DNA of 64,000 bases from Streptomyces sp. NBC_00250 (GCF_036192275.1 NZ_CP108088.1:6759501-6823500); one strand, 5' to 3'; shown: positions 42,752-51,655, counted from the first letter of the stretch. The notes: generated by a model not told the origin, from the letters alone. Translations and numbers: made by a program.

Positions 42752-43819
42752 ATGCTCACGCGCCGCCGGTCCCGCCTCACCGCCTGCGCCCTGCTCGGCG
42801 CCCTCCTGGGGGCGTCGGGCACCGCCTGGCCCGCCGAGGCCGAAGCGCACCGCGCAGCCGCACTCTGCACCTCGACCCGCGACCCCACCCTCGCCGCCCG
42901 CCTGTCCCAGGACATCGCGGCCGCGCTCAAGGACCGCCACGGCCAGGTGTCCGTCGCCGTCCACGACCCCGGGCGCGGGCTGCGCTGCGGGCTCGGCGAC
43001 ACCCTGGCGTACGACTCGGCCAGCATCGCCAAGGTCCTCATCCTGCAGGCCGTCCTCGGACGCGCCGAGGAACTCGGCAGGGCGCCCACCGCGCCGGAGT
43101 CCCGGCGGATGAAGGCGATGATCACCACCTCCGACAACACCGCCGCCACCGAACTGTGGGCGGGCCTCTCCCGCGCCCGGCTGAACAGGGTGCTGCGCGA
43201 GGCCGGAGCCCAGGACACCGTCCTCGGCCGCGCCCGCTACTGGGGCCTCACCCGCACCACCGCCCGGGACCAACTGGCCCTGCTCGCCGCCGTCTCACGC
43301 CGCACCGAGGCGATGAAACTGATGGGCCGGGTCGTCCGCCACCAGGCCTGGGGCGTCACCGCGGGCGCGCCCCGTACGGTCAAGGTCCACCTCAAGAACG
43401 GCTGGCTGCACCGCGCCACCCATGCCTGGCGCGTCCACAGCGTCGGCATCGCACGACCGGCGGCGGGCACCACGGACACCGAGGCGGTCGACTACCGGAT
43501 CGCCCTCCTCAGCCACGACAACCCCACCCTGCGGTACGGCGTCCGCACCCTGGAGGGCGTCTCGCTCGCCGTGCACCGCAGACTCTCCGGCGCCGCCGCG
43601 GCCCGCGGCTTCACCCCGCCGGAGAAGATCAGCGAGATCCCTGACGGGAGCGCTCCGCACGAGGAGCCGGGCGGCCCTCTCCCTCGGGCGCCGGGGGAGG
43701 GGTGGCCGGGGCCGGCGGCCCCGGATCCGGCGCTGCTCCCAGGAGGCGCGCCCCCGTCCCGTACAGCACGAGCCCGACGGCGAGCCCCGCGCCGGCCCCG
43801 AAGCAGGCCGTCGGAATGA
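42752..43819 (+). CDS. Secreted class A beta-lactamase-like serine hydrolase
   Basis: The 355-residue protein has a signal peptide (1-28) and a beta-lactamase-2 fold with SxxK as SIAK (Ser91-Lys94), SDN (127-129) and a KNGW element in the place of KTG. Whether it hydrolyses beta-lactams or is a DD-peptidase-like protein is not clear. The fold ends near residue 290. The last 60 residues are a low-complexity Pro/Arg tail that overlaps the convergent DUF4184 gene by 191 bp. A hairpin (42714-42739) lies just before the start, and no good RBS is visible. Confidence 0.8.
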   Translation: MLTRRRSRLTACALLGALLGASGTAWPAEAEAHRAAALCTSTRDPTLAARLSQDIAAALKDRHGQVSVAVHDPGRGLRCGLGDTLAYDSASIAKVLILQAVLGRAEELGRAPTAPESRRMKAMITTSDNTAATELWAGLSRARLNRVLREAGAQDTVLGRARYWGLTRTTARDQLALLAAVSRRTEAMKLMGRVVRHQAWGVTAGAPRTVKVHLKNGWLHRATHAWRVHSVGIARPAAGTTDTEAVDYRIALLSHDNPTLRYGVRTLEGVSLAVHRRLSGAAAARGFTPPEKISEIPDGSAPHEEPGGPLPRAPGEGWPGPAAPDPALLPGGAPPSRTARARRRAPRRPRSRPSE

Positions 43820-44537
43820 CGTCCAGGGGCGTCTCGATCCGGTCCCAGCCCCAGTACGACGCCCAGCGCAGCACCCGGTGGGCGACCCCGGCGAGGACGC
43901 AGCCGCCGATGAGCCCGGCCGCGAGCAGCCGTCCGCGCCGGCCCGGGACCCGCACCCGGGCCGGCAGCTCCGCACCCGGGGCGGCGGACCGGAGGGCCCG
44001 CGCCGTGAACCAGCCGAGGAGTCCCAGGGCCAGCGCCGAACCGCCGTACTGCGCATAGAGATAGACGGGGAACCCGGCCACGATGTCCCCGAGGAACGGG
44101 ATCATCCGGGTCCCCCAGCGGTCGAGGTGGGTGAACGAATCCCACACCACATGGGTCGTCGAGCCGACGACCGCGGAGAGACCGAACCACCCGGCGAGCA
44201 CGGCCGGGTGCCGGTCGCGCCACGCGTCGCCCCGGACGAGCCCGTACACCCGCCCGCGCCACCGGGCGGGCAACAGCGCCACGAGCGGCTCACGCACGGT
44301 CAGCCACAGGGCCACGAGCGCGGCGGTGATCAGCACGTCGGCCGTGACGATCCCGACGGGGGAGTGGGTCACGTCCCCGAGGACCATCGCCCCGGGGAAG
44401 GCCGTCGCGGCGAAATAGGTCATGTCGGGCGCGAAGGAGCCCGCGACGAGAGCGGACGCGACCAGCGGTCCGCGCGCGGTCCCGTTCCGGCGCAGCCCGG
44501 GCAGTACGGCAGCGGCATGGCTCAGCGTGAACGGCAA
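43629..44537 (-). CDS. DUF4184 family integral membrane protein
   Basis: The 302-residue protein has about seven hydrophobic segments and the family start (M)PFTLSHAAAVLP plus GSFAPDMTYF and HVVWDSFTHLDRWG. The His/Asp residues resemble those of YdjM-like membrane hydrolases, but no function is established. I chose a TTG start at 44537 because the family begins exactly there and GGGGGAA lies 6 nt upstream. ATG codons at 44579 and 44582 would add 14-15 residues. The Pro-rich C-terminal tail lies antisense to the end of the beta-lactamase-like gene. Confidence 0.75.
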   Translation of the reverse strand: MPFTLSHAAAVLPGLRRNGTARGPLVASALVAGSFAPDMTYFAATAFPGAMVLGDVTHSPVGIVTADVLITAALVALWLTVREPLVALLPARWRGRVYGLVRGDAWRDRHPAVLAGWFGLSAVVGSTTHVVWDSFTHLDRWGTRMIPFLGDIVAGFPVYLYAQYGGSALALGLLGWFTARALRSAAPGAELPARVRVPGRRGRLLAAGLIGGCVLAGVAHRVLRWASYWGWDRIETPLDVIPTACFGAGAGLAVGLVLYGTGARLLGAAPDPGPPAPATPPPAPEGEGRPAPRAERSRQGSR

Positions 44538-44827
44538 CGGGAGTTCCCCCAGGATCCGGTGGTGACGGCCGGGGTACATCATCGGCCGCAGTGCAAGAGG
44601 CGCCCGACCCTCCGCCCGGTTCCCGCGGCAGGGGCGCCCGGCCCTCCGTCTCTGCCCGATCGTTGCCCGGAGGTGCCTGGTTCTCCGCTCCGGCTCCCGC
44701 CCGGGCCCCGACCGGCCGCCCCTTTGTGCCTGGTCGGGGAGGTCTGCAGGCAGCCGAGAGGTGACGAAAGCGTGAAAGCCGATCAGGCGCCGGTGCCCGG
44801 TGGTCCGGAGTTGGCATAGGGTCGCCG
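44538..44827. other. Intergenic region upstream of the lytic transglycosylase gene
   Basis: I see no credible coding sequence in this stretch. A TAGGGT (44817-44822) could serve as a -10 box, but no -35 is clear. I looked for the cyclic di-AMP (ydaO) riboswitch that often precedes cell-wall hydrolase genes in actinobacteria and did not recognise it. Confidence 0.45.
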
Positions 44828-44856
44828 GAGGTCTCACGCGGGGAGCGTGGGACCTC
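44828..44856 (+). promoter_or_regulatory. Hairpin just upstream of the transglycosylase RBS
   Basis: GAGGTCTCACGC (44828-44839) pairs with GCGTGGGACCTC (44845-44856) with one wobble and a 5-nt loop. It ends 4 nt before the RBS GAGGGGGAAGGG. It could attenuate transcription or modulate ribosome access. Confidence 0.55.
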
Positions 44857-44881
44857 AGTCGAGGGGGAAGGGACCACGGAC

Positions 44882-46699
44882 ATGTCAGCGCACTTGAGCC
44901 GCAGGCTGCGCAAGGGGGCCACCAGCGGTGCGGTGGTGGCTGCGGCGGTCGCTGCGCTCGCCGCCTCGCAGGCGCCGGAGATGGCCACGCCGCCCGCCGA
45001 CAACGCCGGCGGTGACCGGACCATCGGCGCCGGGGACACCGCGCCGCCGTCCGGCGACGGCTCCGCCACCGGCGACTCGCCGTACTACACGGAACTGCCC
45101 CCGCTGGCCACGCCGAACAAGCCCGGGGCCGCCACCAACCTGCCGGTCATCACCGGGCCGGCCGAGGCCGGCATACCCGCGTCCGTGCTCTCCGCCTACA
45201 AGCGCGCCGAGCAGTCGATCCGTTCGACCGCCCCCGGCTGCAACCTGCCCTGGCAGCTGCTCGCCGGCATCGGCAAGGTCGAGTCCGGACAGGCGAGCGG
45301 AGGCCGGGTCGACGCCAACGGCACGACGCTCAAGTCGATCCTCGGTCCCGCCCTCGACGGCAACGGGTTCGCCCTCATCTCCGACACCGATCGTGGCGCC
45401 TACGACGGTGACACCAAGCACGACCGTGCCGTCGGCCCGATGCAGTTCATCCCGTCCACCTGGGCCACCTGGGGCCAGGACGCGAACAGCGACGGGAAGA
45501 AGGACCCGAACAACATCTACGACGCCGCGCAGGCCGCCGGTCTCTACCTCTGCGCCAACGACCGCAACCTCGCGCTCAAGGCGGACCTCGACCGGGCGAT
45601 CCTCAGCTACAACCGCTCGACGGAGTACCTGAACACGGTCATGTCCTGGTTCACGTACTACCAGCGCGGCACCCACCAGGTCCCGGACGGCACGGGAGTG
45701 CTGCCGGTCGACCGCAGCGACGACCGGGGTCAGGGCAACCGCCGCCGTCCCGCCTCGCCGTCCCCGACGCCCCCCGCTCCGAAGCCGTCCGAGCCGGGCA
45801 CCCCGAAGCCCTCTCCGACGAAGCCGGGCGGGCCCTCGGAGGTCACCCCGTCTCCGACGAAGCCGGTCACGCCGACCAAGCCCCCGGTCACTCCGCCGAC
45901 GAAGCCGCCGACCGTCCCGCCGGCCCTCAAGGTCGCGCGACTCGCGACCGTCTCCACCGGAGAACTGACCGCGACCACCGAGAGCGCCTTCGCCAAGGCG
46001 GTGACGGTCGCGGCGCTCGACGCCTCGGGCACGCCGGTCACCGGGGTGAGCATCCGCTTCGAGATCACCGGCACCACAGACACCCGCTTCTCCGGCGGCG
46101 CGACGACCGCCACCGTCACCACCGGATCGGCAGGCCTCGCCGCCGCCCCCGCGCTGCGGGCGGGCGAGAAGACCGGGCCGTTCACGGTCAAGGCCACCGT
46201 GGTGGGCAACAGCTCGAAGGCGGCCGCGTTCACGGCGACCGTGACCGAACGCCGGGCGGACACCCTCGCCCGAGTCGCCGGTGACCCCCTGTCGGCCACC
46301 ACCGGTACCGCCTTCACCCAGCCCGCGCAGGTGAAGGCCACCGACAAGGGCGCGCTCGCCCCCGGTGTGCTCGTCACCGCCGTGATCGTCGCCTCCGCGA
46401 CGGACACCGAGGAGAGCGCCGAGGGCCCGTACTTCAAGAGCGCGGCGGGCAACGTCCGTACGCTCGTCCTGAAGACCGACGCCAACGGCCTGATCTCCCT
46501 CAAGGACCTCTTCGCGGGCGACAAGGCGGGCGAGTTCGTGCTGCGCCTGACCGCGCCCGGCGGTGGGAAGACGGAGATCAAGCTGACGGTCACCGCACCC
46601 ACCCCGACCCCGGAGCCGACCCCTACTCCGACGCCGACCCCGGAGCCGACGCCCTCCGGCACCGGCTCGCCCGAGGCCTCTCCCTCGCCCTCGGCCTGA
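44882..46699 (+). CDS. Secreted lytic transglycosylase with Ig-like repeats
   Basis: The 605-residue protein has a signal-type N terminus and an SLT_2/MltB-like lytic transglycosylase domain (about 95-275; catalytic Glu134 in GKVESG, GPMQFIPSTWATWG, YNRSTEYLNTVM). A Pro/Lys-rich linker (about 285-345) follows, then two Ig-like beta-domains (about 345-440 and 450-575) and a Pro-Thr repeat tail. It cleaves peptidoglycan glycan strands outside the membrane. The linker and tail probably span the cell wall. A hairpin precedes its RBS and a terminator follows. Confidence 0.88.
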   Translation: MSAHLSRRLRKGATSGAVVAAAVAALAASQAPEMATPPADNAGGDRTIGAGDTAPPSGDGSATGDSPYYTELPPLATPNKPGAATNLPVITGPAEAGIPASVLSAYKRAEQSIRSTAPGCNLPWQLLAGIGKVESGQASGGRVDANGTTLKSILGPALDGNGFALISDTDRGAYDGDTKHDRAVGPMQFIPSTWATWGQDANSDGKKDPNNIYDAAQAAGLYLCANDRNLALKADLDRAILSYNRSTEYLNTVMSWFTYYQRGTHQVPDGTGVLPVDRSDDRGQGNRRRPASPSPTPPAPKPSEPGTPKPSPTKPGGPSEVTPSPTKPVTPTKPPVTPPTKPPTVPPALKVARLATVSTGELTATTESAFAKAVTVAALDASGTPVTGVSIRFEITGTTDTRFSGGATTATVTTGSAGLAAAPALRAGEKTGPFTVKATVVGNSSKAAAFTATVTERRADTLARVAGDPLSATTGTAFTQPAQVKATDKGALAPGVLVTAVIVASATDTEESAEGPYFKSAAGNVRTLVLKTDANGLISLKDLFAGDKAGEFVLRLTAPGGGKTEIKLTVTAPTPTPEPTPTPTPTPEPTPSGTGSPEASPSPSA

Positions 46700-46741
46700 C
46701 GCACCCGCCGCCCGCGCGGCCCGCGTTCCCCTCGCGCCGTT

Positions 46742-46763
46742 CCTCCGCCCCACCGGGCGGAGG
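46742..46763 (+). terminator. Terminator after the lytic transglycosylase gene
   Basis: CCTCCGCCC and GGGCGGAGG are perfect 9-bp arms around CACC. Confidence 0.75.
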
Positions 46764-46910
46764 GGCGGCGCTTCGCGTTCCCCGGTCGCGAAGGTCCGGT
46801 GACGCGACGGTCCGACGGTGTCCCGGTGCAACGTGTTCTCATCTCGCGGCCGCGTTGCTACGGTGCCCCCGCCCTGACGACCTATCAGATCGCACCCCGG
46901 GAGGCCGACC

Positions 46911-47051
46911 ATGCGCGCCCTCGTCGCCGCCGCCATCGGACTCGCCCCAGTCCTCCTCTTCGTCCTCCTCGTCTCCGTGGTCGATCTGCCGCCCGACGGA
47001 CCCACCTCGCCCAAGCCGCTGCTGACCGCCGATCCCGGCCCCAAGAAGTAG
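46911..47051 (+). CDS. 46-residue membrane microprotein (SPW_0924-like)
   Basis: A short gene encodes MRALVAAAIGLAPVLL, then more hydrophobic residues to about 24, then a Pro/Lys tail ending TADPGPKK. It has one transmembrane segment or uncleaved signal. It starts at ATG 46911 after GGGAGG and stops 9 bp before the DUF3068 gene, so the two are co-transcribed. I recall similar short proteins in Streptomyces annotated as the SPW_0924 family beside DUF3068. That name is from memory. It may be a partner or assembly factor of the DUF3068 protein. Confidence 0.78.
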   Translation: MRALVAAAIGLAPVLLFVLLVSVVDLPPDGPTSPKPLLTADPGPKK

Positions 47052-47060
47052 GGGGCGACC

Positions 47061-48044
47061 GTGCGCCGCCGAGCCAGCCTCGTCCTCCTCGCCCTCGCCG
47101 TCTTCTGCGCCGCGATGGCCCCGACCCTGCGCTGGTACGCCTTTCCCCGCCTGGCGAAGATCCCGCCGAACCAGTACCAGGAGACCGTCCTGGAGGCGAA
47201 GCCCGCGACCCTGCTCAACTACTCCACGCTCCAGGCGGAGAAGGTCGACAAGATCACGATCATCCAGACCCTCAAGGGCAATGTGGAGGAGTCGCGGCGG
47301 ATCGAACGCGACGCCGGGCGCGACGTCGTCGTCTGGGACGCCCTCGCCTATGTCACGGGCCCCGACGGCAAGATGGTCTCCCAGGTCCCCGAGCGGTACA
47401 TCTTCGACGCCCACACCCAGGACCCCGTCAACGCCACCGGCGAATCCGTCGACGGCGACCCGGTCCGGCGCGAGGGCATCGAGTTCAAGTGGCCGTTCCT
47501 CACCGAGAAGCGGGACTACCAGTACTTCGACGCCCAGACCCGCACCTCGGCCCCCATCCACTACAAGGGCACCCGCACCTTCCGGGGCACGGAGGTCTAC
47601 TACTTCGAGCAGACCATCCCCTGGACCAAGGTCCCCATGCCCAAGGCCATGCCGGTCAAGGGCATCACCCCGAAGATCCTCGCCGACTCCGGCCTCACCC
47701 GCTGGTACACCACCAAGCGGATGTTCTGGATCGAGCCGGTCACCGGCGCCCCCGTCAACGGCGAGGAGATCCACAAGGAGGAGCTCCGCAACGCCAAGGC
47801 GCTGATGGGCCGCGACACCCTCACCGTCTTCGAGGGGCACGTGAAGATGCGCGAGGACTACATCAAGAGCGTCGGCGAGATGGTCTCCTCCAACCGCTTC
47901 ACGATCCTCCTGCTCGTCTCCTACCTCCCCTGGAGCCTCACCTTCCTCGCACTGCTCCTCCTCGCCCTCGCCCTCTGGCTGGAGGCCCGCTCCCGCCACC
48001 CGGCGCCGGCCCCCGCCACGGCCCCGGTCACCCCTCCCGTCTGA
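47061..48044 (+). CDS. DUF3068 (porin PorA-like) membrane-anchored protein
   Basis: The 327-residue protein has an N-terminal membrane helix (6-24), a large extracytoplasmic domain (about 30-285) and a C-terminal helix (about 286-310), the DUF3068 layout. Related genes in mycolic-acid bacteria are annotated as PorA-family. Streptomyces has no outer membrane, so a pore role is doubtful. GTG 47061 follows GGGGGCGACC. Its 3' end overlaps the convergent hrpB gene by 17 bp. Confidence 0.82.
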   Translation: MRRRASLVLLALAVFCAAMAPTLRWYAFPRLAKIPPNQYQETVLEAKPATLLNYSTLQAEKVDKITIIQTLKGNVEESRRIERDAGRDVVVWDALAYVTGPDGKMVSQVPERYIFDAHTQDPVNATGESVDGDPVRREGIEFKWPFLTEKRDYQYFDAQTRTSAPIHYKGTRTFRGTEVYYFEQTIPWTKVPMPKAMPVKGITPKILADSGLTRWYTTKRMFWIEPVTGAPVNGEEIHKEELRNAKALMGRDTLTVFEGHVKMREDYIKSVGEMVSSNRFTILLLVSYLPWSLTFLALLLLALALWLEARSRHPAPAPATAPVTPPV

Positions 48045-50580
48045 GCCGCGCGCTCGTGAACCGGGTCGGCTCCGCCGCCGACGGGTCCTCGGGCCACGGG
48101 TGCTTCGGGTACCGCCCCCTCAGCTCCGCCCGCACGGACCGGTAGCCGTCCCGCCAGAACGACGCCAGGTCGGCGGTCACCGCCGCCGGCCGCCCGGCGG
48201 GGGAGAGGAGATGGACGAGCACCGGGACACCCGCCACCCGAGGGGTCTCGGCCAGACCGAACATCTCCTGGAGCTTCACCGCGAGCACCGGCCGCTCACC
48301 CCCGTACTCGACCCGGATCCGCGATCCGCTGGGCACCTCGATCCGCTCGGGCGCCAGCTCTCCCAGCCGGCCCGCCTCGCCCGACGCCCACGGCAGCAGC
48401 CGCCGCAGGGCGTCACCGGCGTCGATCCGCCCCAGGTCGGCGCGGCGCACCAACCGGGACAGCTCCGGCTCCAGCCACTCCCCGGCCCGCTCGACGAGCG
48501 ACTCGTCCGCCACATCCGGCCACGGTTCCCCCACCTCACGGTGCAGAAAGGCGAGCCGCTCGCGCAGCTCCCCGGCCTCCCGGCTCCACCGCAGCAGCCC
48601 GAGCCCCTCGCGCCGCAGGCCGTCGAGCAGCGCCTCCCGTACGAGCGAGGGCTCGGCCTTCGCCCCGAGCGGCCGGACCGTCAGCTCGACCGCGCCGAGC
48701 CGGTCCACCGAGCGGGCGACCACGTCCCCGTCCTCCCAACGGACCTCCTCACCGGTGGACCGCAGATGTCCGGCGGCCCGCCGCGCCATCTCCTCGTCCA
48801 CCACCGCGGCCAGCCGCACCCGTGCCGTGGCGTCCCGTGCCGTACGGTCCGCCACCGCCACGGCCAGCCACGGACTGGACCGCAGCCCGGACCCCTCGCC
48901 GAGCCGCGCCCCGCTGCCCGACACCATCAGATAGCCCCCCTGTTCCCTGGCCCTCGCCACCCGCTCGGGGAAGGCGAGCGCCGTCACCAGACCGGCCACC
49001 GCGTCCTCGCCGATCGCGGAGGCCGCACCCGCCCCGGCGCCCCCGCCCACCGCGTCGGCCGCCGACCGCTCCAGTCGGCGCGCCTCCGCCTTCCAGCGGG
49101 CGCCGTACCCGTCGGCGCCCCGGCGGGCGGCGCGCCAGGCCGCCGCCAGATCGTCCCCGTAGTCGCGCGGCGGCTCCTCGCTGAGCAGCGCCACCACCTC
49201 CGCGGCCCGCCGTGCCCCGACCTCCGGCGCACCGTCGAGGAGGGCGCGGCCCAGCCGGGGATGGAGCCCCCGCCGGGACATCCGTACCCCTCTGTCGGTT
49301 GCCCGGCCGTCCGCATCCACCGCTCCGATCGAGTCGAGGACCGACCGGGCCGCCGTCATCGCCCCGGCGGGCGGAGCGTCGAGCAGCGCGAGCCCCTCCG
49401 CCGTCGGGTCGCCCCAGCAGGCGGTCCGCAGGGCGAAGTCCGCCAGGTCGGCGACCTTGATCTCCGGGGACGGGAAGCGCGGCCTGCCTCCGTCGCTCGC
49501 CTCCGCCCAGCAGCGGTAGACGAAACCGAAGGCCTCACGGCCGGCCCGGCCCAGACGCTGGGTCGCCGTCGCCTCGGAGACCGTCACCGTCGCCAGCGAG
49601 CCGAGACCCCGGGCGTGGTCCATGCGCGGCTCACGGGCGAGCCCCGAGTCCACGACGATCCGCACCCCCGGCACCGTCAGGCTGGACTCCGCCACCGAGG
49701 TCGCGAGCACCACTCTGCGCCGCCCGCCCGGCTCCGAACCACGCAGCACCGCGTCCTGCACCGCCGCGGGGGCCCGCCCGTGCAGCTGGAGCACCTCCGC
49801 GTCGACGTCGGCCAGCATCCCGGCCGTCCGCGCGATCTCCCCCGCACCCGGAAGGAAACAGAGGACGTCTCCCTCGTGCCGCTCCATCGCGAGCCGCACC
49901 GTCGCGGCGACGTGCCGGAGCAGCGCCGGGTCCACCCACGTGCCGTGCGCCGGCCGGATGCCCGAGGGCGGCGCCGCGAAGGAGACCCGACAGCCGTGCC
50001 CCTCGCCCTTGCTCCACACCACCGGCGCCGGGCCCGTGCCGTCCAGGGAGGTGAGGAGATCCGCCCAGGCCGCCGCGTCGCTGGTCGCCGACGCGGCGAT
50101 CAGCTTCAGCTCCGGCCGCAGGGCGGCCCGCACGTCCACGAGGAACGCCATCGCCGTGTCGGCGTCCAGATGCCGCTCGTGGCACTCGTCGAGCAGGACC
50201 ACGTCCACACCCGCCAGCTCCTGGTCGCGCTGGAGCCGCTGGAGCAGGATGCCCGTGGTCACCACCTCGACCCGGGTCGAGGGACCGGTCCGCCGCTCCC
50301 CGCGCACCGAGAAGCCGACCGTGGAGCCGACCTCCTCGCCGAGCAGCCACGCCATCCGCCGGGCCGCCGCCCGGACCGCCATCCGCCGCGGCTCGGCCAC
50401 CAGGACCCGCCGCCGCGGTCCGTCCCCTATGAGACCCGCGAGCGCGAGCGGCACCAGCGTCGTCTTGCCGGTGCCGGGAGGTGCGGACAACACGGCCGTA
50501 CCGCGCCGGTCGAGCGCGGCCAGCAGCTCGGGGACGGCATGGCGGACGGGGAGACGGTCGAGTGCGTCGTTTCGGATCAC
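48028..50580 (-). CDS. hrpB: ATP-dependent helicase HrpB
   Basis: The 850-residue DEAH/RHA-type helicase has Walker A APPGTGKT (33-40), the DECH box (131-134, DECHERH), SAT and QRLGRAGR. HA2-like and HrpB-specific C-terminal domains are present, as is the family ending with LLSPAGRPAAVTADLASFW. Its cellular role is poorly known, probably RNA metabolism. It lies downstream of a methyltransferase gene on the same strand but is separated by a terminator-like hairpin, so it may have its own promoter. Confidence 0.92.
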   Translation of the reverse strand: MIRNDALDRLPVRHAVPELLAALDRRGTAVLSAPPGTGKTTLVPLALAGLIGDGPRRRVLVAEPRRMAVRAAARRMAWLLGEEVGSTVGFSVRGERRTGPSTRVEVVTTGILLQRLQRDQELAGVDVVLLDECHERHLDADTAMAFLVDVRAALRPELKLIAASATSDAAAWADLLTSLDGTGPAPVVWSKGEGHGCRVSFAAPPSGIRPAHGTWVDPALLRHVAATVRLAMERHEGDVLCFLPGAGEIARTAGMLADVDAEVLQLHGRAPAAVQDAVLRGSEPGGRRRVVLATSVAESSLTVPGVRIVVDSGLAREPRMDHARGLGSLATVTVSEATATQRLGRAGREAFGFVYRCWAEASDGGRPRFPSPEIKVADLADFALRTACWGDPTAEGLALLDAPPAGAMTAARSVLDSIGAVDADGRATDRGVRMSRRGLHPRLGRALLDGAPEVGARRAAEVVALLSEEPPRDYGDDLAAAWRAARRGADGYGARWKAEARRLERSAADAVGGGAGAGAASAIGEDAVAGLVTALAFPERVARAREQGGYLMVSGSGARLGEGSGLRSSPWLAVAVADRTARDATARVRLAAVVDEEMARRAAGHLRSTGEEVRWEDGDVVARSVDRLGAVELTVRPLGAKAEPSLVREALLDGLRREGLGLLRWSREAGELRERLAFLHREVGEPWPDVADESLVERAGEWLEPELSRLVRRADLGRIDAGDALRRLLPWASGEAGRLGELAPERIEVPSGSRIRVEYGGERPVLAVKLQEMFGLAETPRVAGVPVLVHLLSPAGRPAAVTADLASFWRDGYRSVRAELRGRYPKHPWPEDPSAAEPTRFTSARLRREG

Positions 50581-50607
50581 GCACTCAGTCTCGTACGCGA
50601 CGCGAAA

Positions 50608-50638
50608 AGGTGGGCCCCGTTGTCCACAGGGCCCACCT
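50608..50638 (-). terminator. Terminator between the methyltransferase gene and hrpB
   Basis: AGGTGGGCCC and GGGCCCACCT are perfect 10-bp arms around an 11-nt loop. It lies 28 bp after the methyltransferase stop and 28 bp before the hrpB start on the coding strand. Confidence 0.75.
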
Positions 50639-50640
50639 AT

Positions 50641-50674
50641 AAAGAGGACTGATCCTCAAAGAGGACTAATCCTC
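50641..50674. repeat. 17-bp tandem duplication at the methyltransferase stop codon
   Basis: AAAGAGGACTGATCCTC (50641-50657) and AAAGAGGACTAATCCTC (50658-50674) differ at one base. Each contains the inverted arms GAGGA/TCCTC. The TAG stop of the methyltransferase is inside the second unit. In the first unit the corresponding codon reads CAG. Confidence 0.92.
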
Positions 50675-51505
50675 GCGCTCGCAGACGAAGATCGCCGTGC
50701 CCGGGATCAGGTTCCCCCGCAGCGGAGACCAGCCGCCCCACTCCTGGCTGTTCCATTCCGGCCATTCCGGTTCGACCAGGTCCAGCAGCCGGAACCCGCC
50801 GGCCACCACGTCCCGCACCCGGTCGCCGACGGTCCGGTGGTGCTCCACGTACACCGCACGCCCCTGCTCGTCCTGCTCCACGTAAGGGGTGCGGTCGAAA
50901 TACGAGGCGGCGATCGAGAGGCCCTCGGGGCCGGGTTCGTCGGGGAACGCCCACCGGATCGGGTGCGTCACCGAGAACACCCACCGGCCACCGGGGCGCA
51001 GCACCCGCCGCACCTCGCGGAACACCTTCACCGGGTCGGCCACGAACGGCACCGCGCCGTACGCCGAGCACGCCAGATCGAAGGAGCCGTCCCGGAAGGG
51101 GAGGTCGCCGGCATCGGCCTCCACCAGCGGCACGTCCCCGCCGATCCGCAGCGCGTGCTGGAGCTGCCGGTGCGAGAGGTCGAGGGCCACCGGCCGCGCC
51201 CCCTGCGCCGCCAGCCACCGCGAGCACTGCGCCGCGCCCGCGCCGATCTCCAGGACGTCGAGGCCCTTCAGCGAGGAGGCCGGTCCGAGGAGCCCGGCCT
51301 CGGCCTCGTCGAGTCCTTCCGGACCCCAGACGAACCGGTCGTCGCCGAGGAACGATCCGTGATCGCTCTGGTACTCGTCGGCGTTCCTGTCCCACCAGCC
51401 ACGGCTCGCCCGACTGCTCTCCGCGTCCCCCGCGTCACGCCGGGTCGCTTCCGCCTCCTCCTCGGCCGAGTCGGAGGGGACTTCGTGTTCGTACTCTTGG
51501 TTCAT
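50666..51505 (-). CDS. SAM-dependent class I methyltransferase
   Basis: The 279-residue protein has the SAM-binding motif LDVLEIGAGAAQCSRWLA, an acidic residue at the end of strand 2 (ALDLS) and the SFDLACSAYGAVPFV motif IV region, so it is a UbiE/Methyltransf_11-like enzyme. The N-terminal 45 residues are acidic. The substrate is unknown. The gene ends within a 17-bp tandem duplication. It is divergent from rpsA. Confidence 0.87.
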   Translation of the reverse strand: MNQEYEHEVPSDSAEEEAEATRRDAGDAESSRASRGWWDRNADEYQSDHGSFLGDDRFVWGPEGLDEAEAGLLGPASSLKGLDVLEIGAGAAQCSRWLAAQGARPVALDLSHRQLQHALRIGGDVPLVEADAGDLPFRDGSFDLACSAYGAVPFVADPVKVFREVRRVLRPGGRWVFSVTHPIRWAFPDEPGPEGLSIAASYFDRTPYVEQDEQGRAVYVEHHRTVGDRVRDVVAGGFRLLDLVEPEWPEWNSQEWGGWSPLRGNLIPGTAIFVCERED

Positions 51506-51626
51506 CTCGCCCGCCGATGTAGTTTGCGCTCAGTGCCGCTGTGCGCGGATCCCGCCGATGAGGCGTGGATGGACACGAGTTGGTGCCGGAGTTGAGTAGA
51601 TCTGCCCCGGGTGCGCGCTTCGCGCA

Positions 51627-51655
51627 TTGACCCTGTCCGGCCGCCCCCGTATGCT
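51627..51655 (+). promoter_or_regulatory. Vegetative sigma-70-type promoter of rpsA
   Basis: TTGACC (51627-51632) and TATGCT (51650-51655) are separated by 17 nt, an almost ideal HrdB promoter. Transcription should start near 51662, giving a leader of about 190 nt. Confidence 0.85.

Noticed and set aside
44538..44881. Cyclic di-AMP (ydaO) riboswitch before the lytic transglycosylase
   Set aside because: The conserved ydaO motifs were not found. Only a simple hairpin is seen.
46827..46840. KstR operator upstream of the microprotein gene
   Set aside because: Seven of eight fixed positions of TnnAACnnGTTnnA match, but the motif is short and no lipid gene is controlled, so I did not list it as a feature.
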